Assembly: GCF_003030305.1 (NCBI RefSeq) | Contig: NZ_CP023676.1 | Coordinates: forward strand, 1,612,001 to 1,676,000 | DNA length: 64,000 nt | Direction: 5' to 3' | Origin: Cutibacterium acnes | GTDB taxonomy: Bacteria; Actinomycetota; Actinomycetes; Propionibacteriales; Propionibacteriaceae | In this document: positions 28,501-39,483 of the stretch, piece after piece | How the letters are laid out: each line of letters opens with the position of its first letter | How positions within the stretch are numbered: position 1 is the stretch's first letter | The notes under the pieces: generated by a model | The model's input: only the letters and a program-made list of their open reading frames with translations | Database searches by the model: none | Told to the model about the DNA's origin: nothing | Made by a program: the position numbers and the translations under genes

Positions 28501-29318
28501 CGCCGACACTTTCCGTAGTCCTGCCGTGGCTGATCTGTCCCACCTGTCAGCGGCGCGGCTGTGAAAACCCGTTGGCCCGTGATGGGAGGTCTCTGCGATG
28601 CCCCGAGCACCACTGTCTCGATATCGCCAAGCAGGGCTACGTCACCATGACAAGCACCCCGGCCGGTGCTAATGCGGACACCGTCGAGATGATCGCTGCC
28701 CGCCAAAGGGTGTTGGACGCCGGGCTGTTCGGTGACCTTGATGCTCGGCTGGCCGAGATTCTCATCGGCCGAGATCGCATTGTGGAAGTAGGAGCTGGAA
28801 CCGGTCACCATCTGGCCCAGGTTCTCGAGGCCCACCCCGATTCCCACGGTCTGGCATCTGACGTCTCGAAAGCAGCTATCCGGCGGGCGGCGAAAGCTCA
28901 TCCTAGGATGGCGGCAGTGGTTGCCGATACCTGGGCTGGGCTGCCTATCCGCACTGGCTGTATAGATGCTGGGCTGTGCGTCTTTGCGCCTCGCAACCGT
29001 GACGAGTTCGCGCGCATCATGAAACCTGACGGGATCTTCGTCGTCGTCACCCCGCTACCGGACCATTTGCAACAGCTGCGTGAACGCACCGGGATGATCG
29101 GCATCCAGCCCCACAAGCACGACGAGCTCATGGCAGCTTTGGCATCACGGTTTACCGTTATCGGCCATGAAGAGGTGCGAGCGGACATTCCTCTGGACAA
29201 ACAGACGGCCTCTGACGCTGTGGCAATGGGGCCTAGCGCCCACCACATCCACAACGTTCATGTCGATGCCATGTCCATCACGTCAGCTGTGGAAGTGACG
29301 GTTCTGTCTCCCCGGTGA
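28497..29318 (+). CDS. 23S rRNA (guanine-N1)-methyltransferase, RlmA/TlrB family
   Basis: 273 residues from a GTG that overlaps the SURF1 stop. The N-terminal zinc ribbon (ICPTCQRRGC, then CPEHHCLD) and the SAM-binding motif IVEVGAGTGHHLAQVL are characteristic, as are ANADTVEMIAARQRVLDAGLF and FAPRNRDEFARIMKPDG. Members methylate G745 or G748 in 23S helix 35; the latter adds tylosin resistance. Which base is modified here cannot be told. Confidence 0.88.
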   Translation: MTPTLSVVLPWLICPTCQRRGCENPLARDGRSLRCPEHHCLDIAKQGYVTMTSTPAGANADTVEMIAARQRVLDAGLFGDLDARLAEILIGRDRIVEVGAGTGHHLAQVLEAHPDSHGLASDVSKAAIRRAAKAHPRMAAVVADTWAGLPIRTGCIDAGLCVFAPRNRDEFARIMKPDGIFVVVTPLPDHLQQLRERTGMIGIQPHKHDELMAALASRFTVIGHEEVRADIPLDKQTASDAVAMGPSAHHIHNVHVDAMSITSAVEVTVLSPR

Positions 29319-29346
29319 GCGGGGTTCCTGCCGGAAAGAACCACCC

Positions 29347-29901
29347 TCAAAACTGGCGGTTATCGATGCTGTGCTCGGCCTTGTCTAGCCGACGACGCGC
29401 CTTGCGTACCTTGCGATCAGCCTTTTCGGCCTTAGCCCGACGCTTGTTGAGGGTCGCCTTGGCCTTCTTGCGACGAGACTTTCCTGCCCCGGCGCGACGC
29501 AATTTGCGCAGGGCTTTCTCAGCCTTGTGTGCTTTGCGATCGGCTTTTTCGGCCCGGGCGACGGCGGCCTCAACAGCCAATTTCAAAGCGTCAATGTCTT
29601 CAGGGCTCGGCGAGGTCCCACCACCATTGGTGTTCGAATCAACCGAGTCTTGTTGGTCGATCTCCTGCGATTTCTCAACGGTCTCGCGTTCAGCCTTCGT
29701 CTCCGGAGATGCCGGATCAGCGCCTCCGCGGCGCCGAAATTCAACGCCGGCCTCTCGCAGCAATTTTTGCACTAGCCCGTAGGACCGACCGGATTCGCGT
29801 GCCAGGGATCGGATGGACGCGCCATCGTGGTAGCGACCCGCCAATTCCTCGGCCACCGCTTGTCTGGCCTCACCGACCAGCCTAGGCGCACGTGCGACCA
29901 T
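29347..29901 (-). CDS. HTH DNA-binding protein with a very basic Lys/Arg/Ala tail (possible nucleoid protein)
   Basis: 184 residues from ATG at 29901 behind AGGAGGG. Residues 10-55 form a helix-turn-helix (EARQAVAEELAGRYHDGASI, SLARESGRSYGLVQKLLREAGVEFRRRGG) like mycobacterial Rv1473A and the small Streptomyces nucleoid protein SCO1839. An acidic Ser/Asn/Gly-rich linker follows, then about 85 residues of repeated charged helix (KADRKAHKAEKALRKLRRAG, KADRKVRKARRRLDKAE). The tail resembles histone H1-like domains and is absent from the ~70-residue homologues I remember. It is next to an ABC-F gene, as in mycobacteria and streptomycetes. DNA compaction or global regulation is inferred. Confidence 0.75.
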   Translation of the reverse strand: MVARAPRLVGEARQAVAEELAGRYHDGASIRSLARESGRSYGLVQKLLREAGVEFRRRGGADPASPETKAERETVEKSQEIDQQDSVDSNTNGGGTSPSPEDIDALKLAVEAAVARAEKADRKAHKAEKALRKLRRAGAGKSRRKKAKATLNKRRAKAEKADRKVRKARRRLDKAEHSIDNRQF

Positions 29902-29970
29902 CAACCCTCCTCGACACCAACCCCCCGCATTCTCATGCTACGGCATGGCGAGGCTGCGCACGACGCGGTA

Positions 29971-31569
29971 TCAGGCCAGACTGATGAGTTCGGCGTAGTC
30001 AGCACTCCACATATCTTCGGTGCCATCGGGCAGGACGAGCACACGGTCGGGGTCCAGCGCATGGACCGCTCCCTCGTCGTGGGTGACGAGGACAATAGCG
30101 CCACCGAAGTTTCCGATAGCGTCGAGAACCTGTGCTCGGCTAGCCGGATCGAGGTTATTTGTTGGTTCATCAAGGAGCAGCACGTTGGCCGAAGAAACGA
30201 CCAGAGTCGCCAGAGCCAGACGTGTCTTCTCGCCACCCGAAAGCACCCCGGCCGGCTTATGCACATCGTCACCGGTGAACAGGAAGGAACCGAGTATTTT
30301 GCGCATCTCGGTCTCATTGAGGTCGGTCGCAGAGCTGGCCATGTTCTCCAGCACGGTGCGGTCCATGTCGAGTAGATCGTGCTCCTGGGCAAAGTACCCG
30401 AGTTTGAGCCCGTGCCCGGCGATCACCTCTCCGGTGTCTGGGGTCTCCTTACCCGCCAGGATCCGCAGCAGAGTCGTTTTGCCAGCACCATTAAGCCCGA
30501 GGACGACCACCTGGGATCCACGGTCGATATTGAGGTCTACCCCGGCAAACACCTCCAACGAGCCGTAAGTTTTGGTGAGGTTGCGTGCTGTGAGCGGGGT
30601 TTTACCGCATGGGGCCGGATCGGGGAAGCGGATGGCGGCTACCTTATCGACGGCCCTTTCTCCCTCAACTCCCGCGAGTAGTTTCTCGGCGCGCCGAGCC
30701 ATCTGCTGTGCCGCGACGGCCTTGGTCGCCTTTGCGTGCAGTTTGTCGGCCTGAGCCTGGAGGGCGGCAGCCTTACGTTCAGCGTTGATTCTCTCCTTGT
30801 GACGGCGCTTCTCATCAGCGGCTCGCTGCTCAAGGTAGAGCTTCCAACCCATGGAATAGATGTCGAGAGTGGCCCGATTGGCGTCGAGGTGGAAGACCTT
30901 GTTGACGGTGGCCTCCACTAGCTCAGTGTCGTGGGAGATCATCAGGACCCCACCCGAGTAGGACTGCAGGAAGCTACGCAACCAGATGATGGAGTCAGCG
31001 TCTAGGTGGTTAGTGGGCTCATCAAGGAGCAGGGTGTCCGCTCCGGAAAAGAGGATGCGCGCCAGTTCGACGCGACGGCGCTGACCCCCCGAGAGGTTCT
31101 TCAACGGCTGAGAAAGAACGCGGTCGTCAAGCCCCAAGTTCGACGCAATTCTGGCAGCTTCCGCGGAGGCGCCATACCCACCAGCCGCGATGAGGCGGTC
31201 CTCGGTTTTGGCGTATTTGTCCATCGCGACGGCTCGGTCCTCCTCAGAACCGTTGGCCATCTGGTGTTCCAGGGTGCGCATCCGCTCCAACATGTGGTCG
31301 AGGCCGCGCGCTGACAGAATCCTTGCCCTCGCGATCGTTTCCATGTCTGGATCGCGGGGATCTTGCGGCAAGTAGCCGAGTTCGCCGGTACGACGTACTG
31401 ATCCTGCTGCGGGAAGGGCTTCACCGGCCAAGACACGCGTTAGAGTCGTCTTGCCGGCGCCGTTGCGACCCACTAGACCGACCTTGTCCCCAGTAGCTAC
31501 CTGGAAACTCACCGGGTTGAGCAGGAGCCTAGCTCCGACTCGCACCTCCACATCCTTGACCTGCAGCAC
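29971..31569 (-). CDS. ABC-F family ATPase (ribosome-associated)
   Basis: 532 residues, two nucleotide-binding domains without membrane segments: Walker A GRNGAGKTTLTRVLAG and GLNGAGKTTLLRILAG, signatures LSGGQRRRVELARILF and LSGGEKTRLALATLV, Walker B LLLDEPTNHLD and LLLDEPTNNLD. Between them lies the ABC-F linker with RRHKERINAERKAAALQAQA. ABC-F proteins act on the ribosome E site in translation or antibiotic protection. The start is set at the GTG at 31569 (VLQVKDVEVRVG) with GGGGGAAG upstream; a TTG at 31605 is the longer option. Order ABC-F then HTH protein matches Rv1473-Rv1473A. Confidence 0.93.
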   Translation of the reverse strand: MLQVKDVEVRVGARLLLNPVSFQVATGDKVGLVGRNGAGKTTLTRVLAGEALPAAGSVRRTGELGYLPQDPRDPDMETIARARILSARGLDHMLERMRTLEHQMANGSEEDRAVAMDKYAKTEDRLIAAGGYGASAEAARIASNLGLDDRVLSQPLKNLSGGQRRRVELARILFSGADTLLLDEPTNHLDADSIIWLRSFLQSYSGGVLMISHDTELVEATVNKVFHLDANRATLDIYSMGWKLYLEQRAADEKRRHKERINAERKAAALQAQADKLHAKATKAVAAQQMARRAEKLLAGVEGERAVDKVAAIRFPDPAPCGKTPLTARNLTKTYGSLEVFAGVDLNIDRGSQVVVLGLNGAGKTTLLRILAGKETPDTGEVIAGHGLKLGYFAQEHDLLDMDRTVLENMASSATDLNETEMRKILGSFLFTGDDVHKPAGVLSGGEKTRLALATLVVSSANVLLLDEPTNNLDPASRAQVLDAIGNFGGAIVLVTHDEGAVHALDPDRVLVLPDGTEDMWSADYAELISLA

Positions 31570-31627
31570 CGGGCCATCTTCCCCCGTTGCAGCGGCCAGG
31601 GACAAATGGCCACCGGTTCAAGCAGCC

Positions 31628-32128
31628 TTAGCGACGCAGAGCCATCGGGACGTGATCGATCCCAGCCTCCTCACAATGCGGACCGGTAACGACGAATCCA
31701 CAATCGCGGTACCAGTCCTCGAGGTATGACTGGGCGTGCAGGGCAACCTCCCTGCCGTCGGCAGCTGCAATCTCGAGGGCGAGATCCATCATCCGGCGGC
31801 CAATGTGCAAACCCCGATAGGCAGCATCAACAGCCACTCGTCCGATGACGAGGTGGTCTTTGTCATCAAGAACGCGCAGCGTACCGACCGGGCGACCGTC
31901 GACCGACGCCCACACTATGATCGTCGTGGGTTCAAGTTCGCGGCCGTCTAGGTCCGGCTCAGTGCACTGTTGCTCCCCATTGAACACGACGCTGCGCAAC
32001 CATAAACACGCGTAGAGAGTGGTCACATCCATGTCGATGGTGTGAGCGTAATGAAGGTCTACATCGCCCTGGTGAAGGCCTGCACCACTAGCGTCGGCAC
32101 CATTTCCCCGCGTCGGACAAGACATCAT
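31628..32128 (-). CDS. ElaA-like GNAT acetyltransferase
   Basis: 166 residues. ElaA-type features: WLRSVVFNGEQQCTEPDLDGRELEPTTII, GTLRVLDDKDHLVIGRVAVDAAYRGLHIGRRMMDLAL (GNAT motif A, with RGLHIG in place of the usual RGxGxG/A), QSYLEDWYRDCGFVVTGPHCEEAGIDHVPM. The acetyl acceptor is unknown. Start uncertain: two ATGs near 32128 have no clear ribosome binding site and the first 20 residues are not family-like, so a later start is possible. It is divergent from the membrane-protein gene at 32147. Confidence 0.85.
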   Translation of the reverse strand: MMSCPTRGNGADASGAGLHQGDVDLHYAHTIDMDVTTLYACLWLRSVVFNGEQQCTEPDLDGRELEPTTIIVWASVDGRPVGTLRVLDDKDHLVIGRVAVDAAYRGLHIGRRMMDLALEIAAADGREVALHAQSYLEDWYRDCGFVVTGPHCEEAGIDHVPMALRR

Positions 32129-32134
32129 GCCCCA

Positions 32135-32146
32135 TATCTTGACAGA
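32135..32146 (+). promoter_or_regulatory. Leaderless-type -10 box (TATCTT) for the small membrane protein
   Basis: TATCTT at 32135-32140, 6 nt before the ATG at 32147. Confidence 0.45.
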
Positions 32147-32506
32147 ATGTCTGACATGAGTATGCCACGCCGAGCAGCACCAGAGGACGACACCGATCTG
32201 GCGGACGCCGCCCGTTCATGGCGCAGATACCTCATCCTCGTCATTTGTGGCGTTATCGTCGCTGTCCTCGGACTAGGCATTTTCGGGTATCTTGCGTGGT
32301 GGTCATTGTGCGATCAAGCTGCCGGGGTCTGTCAGCGTGGTGAACCCGTTATGTACTGGTGTTCGGTGGTCTCTCTGGCCATTCTCGGACTCATTATCGG
32401 GGTCTTGACGCAGATCTGGCTGGAGAAGCGCTGGTGGCACATGCTTGCCATCGTCATCCCGGCTGTTTTCATCGTCGCCGGTATCTTTTTCTGGCTCGCC
32501 GTCTAA
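32147..32506 (+). CDS. Small three-helix membrane protein, unrecognised
   Basis: 119 residues from ATG at 32147 (MSDMSMPRRAAPEDDTDLAD). Three hydrophobic stretches: YLILVICGVIVAVLGLGIFG, VMYWCSVVSLAILGLIIGVL and HMLAIVIPAVFIVAGIFFWL. A loop with CDQAAGVCQRG between the first two could form a disulfide outside the cell. I do not recognise a family. A longer frame starting at 32042 is disregarded because a TATCTT box sits directly before 32147. Confidence 0.65.
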   Translation: MSDMSMPRRAAPEDDTDLADAARSWRRYLILVICGVIVAVLGLGIFGYLAWWSLCDQAAGVCQRGEPVMYWCSVVSLAILGLIIGVLTQIWLEKRWWHMLAIVIPAVFIVAGIFFWLAV

Positions 32507-34958
<2,452 letters not shown>

Positions 34959-34991
34959 CCAATCCAGACTGTGTCTGTTGGTGGCAGTCAG

Positions 34992-35021
34992 AGCCCGGGG
35001 GTCTTCCTGACCACCCGGGCT
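34992..35021. terminator. Bidirectional terminator hairpin between the enoate-reductase-like gene and sufT
   Basis: AGCCCGGGGGTC (34992-35003) pairs with GACCACCCGGGCT (35009-35021) around a 5-base loop, with one bulged base. It lies between the 3' ends of two convergent genes. Confidence 0.75.
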
Positions 35022-35031
35022 ATTCGTCGGT

Positions 35032-35388
35032 TCACACGTTGAAGCCAATTGCCTGAAGCTGCGCCCGACCATCGTCGGTGATGCGCTCCAGGCCCCACGG
35101 CGGCAACCATACCCAGTTGATCGTCACGGACTTCACAATCCCCTCCAACACGGTCTGGGTGTCGTATTCCAGACGATCAGTCAACGGACACGTAGGGCTC
35201 GTCAGCGTCATATCAATAGTGACATTGCCCTCGCCATCGATATTGACCCCGTAGACGAGACCGAGGTCAACAACATTAACCATGAGTTCAGGGTCAATGA
35301 CATCCTTCATTGCCTCGATGACGTCATCAACAGTCGGCATCGCCGTCAGCGTCACCTCTTGGCCGGGAAGTGCGTTCTCCTCGCTCAT
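35032..35388 (-). CDS. sufT: SufT-like MIP18/DUF59 iron-sulfur assembly factor
   Basis: 118 residues of the MIP18/PaaD-like fold: DVIEAMKDVIDPELMVNVVDLGLVYGVNID and TLTSPTCPLTDRLEYDTQTVL with the conserved reactive Cys, ending with WLPPWGLERITDDGRAQLQAIGF. SufT aids maturation of Fe-S proteins under high demand. The ATG overlaps the sufU stop by 4 bases, the last link of the SUF operon. Confidence 0.9.
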   Translation of the reverse strand: MSEENALPGQEVTLTAMPTVDDVIEAMKDVIDPELMVNVVDLGLVYGVNIDGEGNVTIDMTLTSPTCPLTDRLEYDTQTVLEGIVKSVTINWVWLPPWGLERITDDGRAQLQAIGFNV

Positions 35389-35885
35389 CGGCTCTCCTCC
35401 TTCGTCTCGTTGCTGTCAGTTCCTGAAACAGAACCGACCTTGTCCGGGGAGCCCTCGGTCACCTTTAGCAGACTGTCTTCCAGAGCTGACCAACCGAGCA
35501 TCGCGCACTTCACCCGGGCCATGAGCTTGGCAACTCCCTCGAAAGCCACGGCATCCTCGTAGATATCCTCGTCAAGCTCGACGGTGCCACGCGAGCGCAT
35601 CATTTCCTGAAAGCCCCGATAAAGGTCCTGAGCCTCACCAATAGTCTTACCAATAACAAGATCCGTCATAACAGACGTCGATGCCTGCGAAATCGAACAA
35701 CCCACAGCATCATAAGACACGTCAGTAATGACGTCGCCATCTACATGCACCCGCAGCAACAACTCGTCCCCACAAGACGGGTTGACCTGGGTTACCTCGG
35801 CGTCATAGCCCTCACGCAGACCGCTGTGATGCTTCTCCCGGTAGTGGTCCAGGATGATCTGCTGGTACATCTCTTCGACGTTCAT
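35385..35885 (-). CDS. sufU: SufU iron-sulfur assembly protein / sulfur acceptor
   Basis: 166 residues of the IscU-like fold. The three zinc/sulfur-accepting Cys are in VNPSCGDELLLRV, AVGCSISQAST and RVKCAMLGWSALED; the inserted segment characteristic of SufU is between the second and third. SufU takes persulfide from SufS in Gram-positive bacteria. It overlaps sufS upstream and sufT downstream by 4 bases each. Confidence 0.95.
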   Translation of the reverse strand: MNVEEMYQQIILDHYREKHHSGLREGYDAEVTQVNPSCGDELLLRVHVDGDVITDVSYDAVGCSISQASTSVMTDLVIGKTIGEAQDLYRGFQEMMRSRGTVELDEDIYEDAVAFEGVAKLMARVKCAMLGWSALEDSLLKVTEGSPDKVGSVSGTDSNETKEESR

Positions 35886-37123
35886 GCCGCACCTCCGGCG
35901 AAAAAGTTCCGAGCGTACTCGACAGATTCGACGAGGCGATCCACCTCGTCGGTGGTGGAGTACAAGTATGACGACGCACGGAGGGAGGACTGTATTCCCA
36001 ATCTCTCATGCAACGGCCTGGCGCAGTGGTGACCGCCTCGCACCGCAACGCCATGACCATCCATGATGCTCATCGCATCATGCGGATGCACCCCCTCGAT
36101 GGTGAAGGACACCGTTCCGGTACGAGCGGTGGCGTCGCTTGGTCCGAGGATGTGCACTCCCTTGACGGTCTGGAGCTCTTCGAGCATCCGAGCAGCCAGC
36201 TCATGTTCGTGCTCGGCGATGGCCTGCATCCCGATGCCATCTAGGTAGTCGGCGGCCACCCCGAGGGCAGCCAGCTGTGCGATCGGCGGGGTGCCTGCCT
36301 CAAAACGATGCGGAGGCTCGGCGTAGGTCGATCCCTCCATGCGCACGACCTCGATCATCTCGCCGCCTCCGAGGAAGGGCGGTAGCTCAGCGAGGAGATC
36401 ATAGCGTCCCCAGAGAATGCCGATACCCGTCGGACCGCACATCTTGTGACCGGTGAAGGCCACCAAATCAGCACCCAAGGTCGTCATATCGACAGGCATC
36501 TGAGGCACAGCCTGAGATGCATCGACGACCATGACGGCACCGACGGAGTGGGCCTGCTCGGCGATCATCCCGATGGGGTTGATCGTCCCCAGCACGTTCG
36601 AGGCCAACGTCAACGAGACGACCTTGGTGCGCCCATTAATGAGCCCCTCCGCCTCAGCCTTCTCGAGGTCGAGCCGGCCGTCATCAGTGATGTCGAACCA
36701 CCTCAGGGTGGCACCGGTGCGCTGACAGATGATCTGCCATGGAACCAAGTTGGAGTGGTGCTCCATCACCGAAATGACGATCTCGTCACCAGGTCCGAGA
36801 CGCTCACCCAGGGTGTACGCGCACAAATTAAGGGCTTCAGACGCGTTCGACAGAGCCACCACTTCCTCGGGGCGCGCCGCCCCGATAAACCGCGCAAGGC
36901 GTTCCCGCCCACCCTCATAAGCCTGGGTAGACTCCAACCCGAGCTGGTGCATGGCCCGTGCAACATTGGCGTTGTGACGCGCGTAGTGGTCGCTCAGAGT
37001 GTCAATAACAACCTGGGGTTTTTGGGAAGTGTTAGCCGAGTCGAGGTACGTCAACGGGTAATCCCCCACCCTGGTGGACAGGATGGGGAAGTCTTTCCTG
37101 ATCTTCTCGACGTCGTAGCTCAT
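35882..37123 (-). CDS. sufS: Cysteine desulfurase SufS
   Basis: PLP enzyme releasing sulfur from cysteine as a persulfide for SufU. 413 residues with YLDSANTSQKP at the start, EHHSNLVPWQ, the PLP Lys in VAFTGHKMCGPTGIGILWG and the persulfide Cys in VRGGHHCARPLHERLG. It overlaps sufC upstream and sufU downstream by ATGA-type junctions. Confidence 0.96.
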   Translation of the reverse strand: MSYDVEKIRKDFPILSTRVGDYPLTYLDSANTSQKPQVVIDTLSDHYARHNANVARAMHQLGLESTQAYEGGRERLARFIGAARPEEVVALSNASEALNLCAYTLGERLGPGDEIVISVMEHHSNLVPWQIICQRTGATLRWFDITDDGRLDLEKAEAEGLINGRTKVVSLTLASNVLGTINPIGMIAEQAHSVGAVMVVDASQAVPQMPVDMTTLGADLVAFTGHKMCGPTGIGILWGRYDLLAELPPFLGGGEMIEVVRMEGSTYAEPPHRFEAGTPPIAQLAALGVAADYLDGIGMQAIAEHEHELAARMLEELQTVKGVHILGPSDATARTGTVSFTIEGVHPHDAMSIMDGHGVAVRGGHHCARPLHERLGIQSSLRASSYLYSTTDEVDRLVESVEYARNFFAGGAA

Positions 37124-37893
37124 AATGAGGCGTTGGCCTTGGCAGCGGACAGGTGCTTCTCGTAGCCTTCAGCCTCGAGCTCTTCGCCCAGCTCCGGACC
37201 GCCAGTAGCGGCAACCCGACCGTCGACGTAGACGTGAACCTGTGTGGGTTTTACGTAACGCAGGATGCGGGTGTAGTGGGTGATGAGCATCAGACCATGC
37301 TCCGGATCAGTCATGTAGCGGTTGACCGTGTTGGCGACGACTTTGAGAGCGTCGATGTCCAGACCGGAGTCGGTCTCGTCAAGGATGGCGAACCTCGGGT
37401 GCAGCAATTCCAACTGAGCCATCTCGGAGCGTTTCTTCTCGCCACCAGAGAATCCCTCATTGACGGAACGCTCAGCGAAGTCCGGATCAAGCTCCTGACG
37501 GGTCAGGGCCTCGTTGACCTCCTTGACCCAGGTGCGCAGCTTCGGGGCCCGGCCTTCAATAGCGGTGCGGGCAGTGCGTAGGAAGTTGGCGACGGAGACA
37601 CCAGGAACCTCGACCGGGTACTGCATCGACAGAAACAGGCCGGCACGAGCACGCTCGTCAACGGTCATGGCCAGCAGGTCCTCACCGTCGAGAGTCACGG
37701 AACCACCGGTGACCGTGTACTTGGGATGCCCGGCCAGGGTATATGCCAGGGTCGACTTGCCCGAACCGTTCGGCCCCATGATGGCGTGGACTTCTCCGGA
37801 ATTGATAGTCAGGTCGACTCCCTTGAGGATCTGCTTGGGACCGGCCTCGGTCTCAACGTCGACGTGAAGGTCATTGATCTGCAGGGTTGCCAT
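37120..37893 (-). CDS. sufC: SUF system ATPase SufC
   Basis: 257 residues, the ABC-type ATPase of the SufBCD scaffold: Walker A GPNGSGKSTLAYTLAG, the SufC-specific SGGEKKRSEMAQLELLHPRFAILDETDSGLDIDAL containing signature and Walker B, and HYTRILRYVKPTQVHVYVDGR. It follows the Rieske gene by 6 bases on the same strand. Confidence 0.96.
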   Translation of the reverse strand: MATLQINDLHVDVETEAGPKQILKGVDLTINSGEVHAIMGPNGSGKSTLAYTLAGHPKYTVTGGSVTLDGEDLLAMTVDERARAGLFLSMQYPVEVPGVSVANFLRTARTAIEGRAPKLRTWVKEVNEALTRQELDPDFAERSVNEGFSGGEKKRSEMAQLELLHPRFAILDETDSGLDIDALKVVANTVNRYMTDPEHGLMLITHYTRILRYVKPTQVHVYVDGRVAATGGPELGEELEAEGYEKHLSAAKANASL

Positions 37894-37899
37894 GGTGGT

Positions 37900-38223
37900 T
37901 CAGGACTCCTTGGTGATGGGATTGGCGACGTCGACGAGAACGTTGTCGCCGTCGATAGTCACGGGGTAAACGGAAAGTGGTTCGGTGGCGGGGAGGCTAC
38001 GTGGCTCCCCTGTACGCAGGTCGAAGAAGGAGCCGTGCATGTAACACTCCAAGCCGCAATCGACGACCTCTCCATCGACCATTGGCACCTCGGCGTGAGT
38101 ACAAGTAGCTCCAACGGCAAAGACCTCGCCATCGGTGCGCACCAGAACGACGTCGATGCCGTCGACCTCGAACTCCTGCGGGGAGTTCTCTTTCAGGGCC
38201 GAAAGGGTAGTGACGACGGACAT
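37900..38223 (-). CDS. Rieske-type [2Fe-2S] ferredoxin (NirD-like) in the SUF operon
   Basis: 107 residues. The cluster ligands are CTHAEVPMVDG (CxH) and CGLECYMHGSFFDLRTGEP (CxxH). This small Rieske protein sits between sufD and sufC, an arrangement I recall in actinobacterial suf operons; it may supply electrons for cluster assembly. It overlaps the sufD stop by one base (ATGT/TGA region). Confidence 0.92.
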   Translation of the reverse strand: MSVVTTLSALKENSPQEFEVDGIDVVLVRTDGEVFAVGATCTHAEVPMVDGEVVDCGLECYMHGSFFDLRTGEPRSLPATEPLSVYPVTIDGDNVLVDVANPITKES

Positions 38224-39431
38224 CAGCCCTCCTCCACCGAGGGGGAGGATCCGAGGCTCTCGACAAGTTCGGCCTCAATGCGGGCCACAAGCTCCTCAGA
38301 GATCTCGGGCACGCCGATCTTACGGACGATGTCGGTGAAGAAACCATGCACGACAAGGCGGCGGGCCTCAGCCTCCTCGACACCCCGCGATTGCAGGTAG
38401 AACAGCTGCTCGGCGTCGAAACGGCCAGTGGAGGCCGAGTGTCCGGCGCCGCGAATATTGCCGGTCTGGATCTCCAAGTTTGGTACCGCGTCGGCACGAC
38501 AGCCCTCGGTGAGGACGAGATTCTTGTTTGACTCGTAGGTGTCAATGTCCTCTGCCACCGGGCGGATAAGCACGTCACCGATCCACACTGAGTGCGCATC
38601 CTTGCCCTGTAAACAGCCGCGGAAGTCCACGTGAGACTCGGTGCTGGGGGCGTTGTGATCGACAAACAAACGGTGCTCGATGTGCTGACCGGCATCGGCG
38701 AAGTAAGCGCCGAGCTGGGTCAGATTGCCGCCGGGGCCGTTGTAGGAGGCCGTCTGACAGATGCGTACGGCTTTGCCGCCGAAACTGGCCTGGGCGGTGC
38801 GGACGGTGGCGTCGCGACCAATTTCAAAGGAAACCTGAGCCCCGTGGATAGCAGCATCATCCCACTCCTGGACGAAAAGCACCGTAGCCTGTGCACCGTC
38901 GCCAATGCGGAATGTCCAGTTCTCACCGAGGTGAGCCACGCCACGGTGACGCACGATGACGGTAACTTCGGCATGGTTACCGATCTCGACGACTACGTTG
39001 TGGTGGCAGGCGATTTCATCGTTGTGACCGGCGACGGTGACTTCGACCGGGGCCTTGAGGGAGGTCTCGGCTGGGATGACGACGCGGCGATTGACGGCGT
39101 GCGGGTCAGCTGCGGCCAAGGCCGACAGACGATCCTGCGGAGTCTCGGCCAATTTCTTCAGCTCACTCGTGGCCAGGTCGGTGACGGTGATGCCGTCAGC
39201 CCTCTTGACGTCGACGTCGATGATGCCGGCCTCCTGACGTGGCTCGAGGGCGACCTCGGACAGAACCGGTATGAAGGTCTTAATCGGGGTGAACCGCCAA
39301 ATCTCCTCACGCCCGGTGGGCATGGGGTGGTCAGCGATCTCCCATGATGGGGTGGGGTGCAGATGGGATTCGACGTCGTTTTCGATAGTGACGTTGTGGC
39401 CCTTGCCGGGCGCGGCAACTGGTGCGCTCAA
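38223..39431 (-). CDS. sufD: Fe-S cluster assembly protein SufD
   Basis: Scaffold subunit that pairs with SufB and SufC. Beta-helix core with HRLFVDHNAPSTESHVDFRGCLQGKDAHSVWIGDVLI, NLEIQTGNIRGAGHSASTGRFDAEQLFYLQSRGVEEAEARRLVVHGFF and the C-terminal helix. The start is ambiguous: a TTG at 39431 (LSAPVAAPGKGHN) has AGAGAGA upstream and gives 402 residues, while a GTG at 39497 overlapping sufB has a GGAGG placed too close. The shorter form is preferred. Confidence 0.93.
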   Translation of the reverse strand: MSAPVAAPGKGHNVTIENDVESHLHPTPSWEIADHPMPTGREEIWRFTPIKTFIPVLSEVALEPRQEAGIIDVDVKRADGITVTDLATSELKKLAETPQDRLSALAAADPHAVNRRVVIPAETSLKAPVEVTVAGHNDEIACHHNVVVEIGNHAEVTVIVRHRGVAHLGENWTFRIGDGAQATVLFVQEWDDAAIHGAQVSFEIGRDATVRTAQASFGGKAVRICQTASYNGPGGNLTQLGAYFADAGQHIEHRLFVDHNAPSTESHVDFRGCLQGKDAHSVWIGDVLIRPVAEDIDTYESNKNLVLTEGCRADAVPNLEIQTGNIRGAGHSASTGRFDAEQLFYLQSRGVEEAEARRLVVHGFFTDIVRKIGVPEISEELVARIEAELVESLGSSPSVEEG

Positions 39432-39483
39432 CGCGGTGTCTCTCTTTCTCGAAAAAGTGGGGTTCGTTGGGGCCGGGGTCGGA

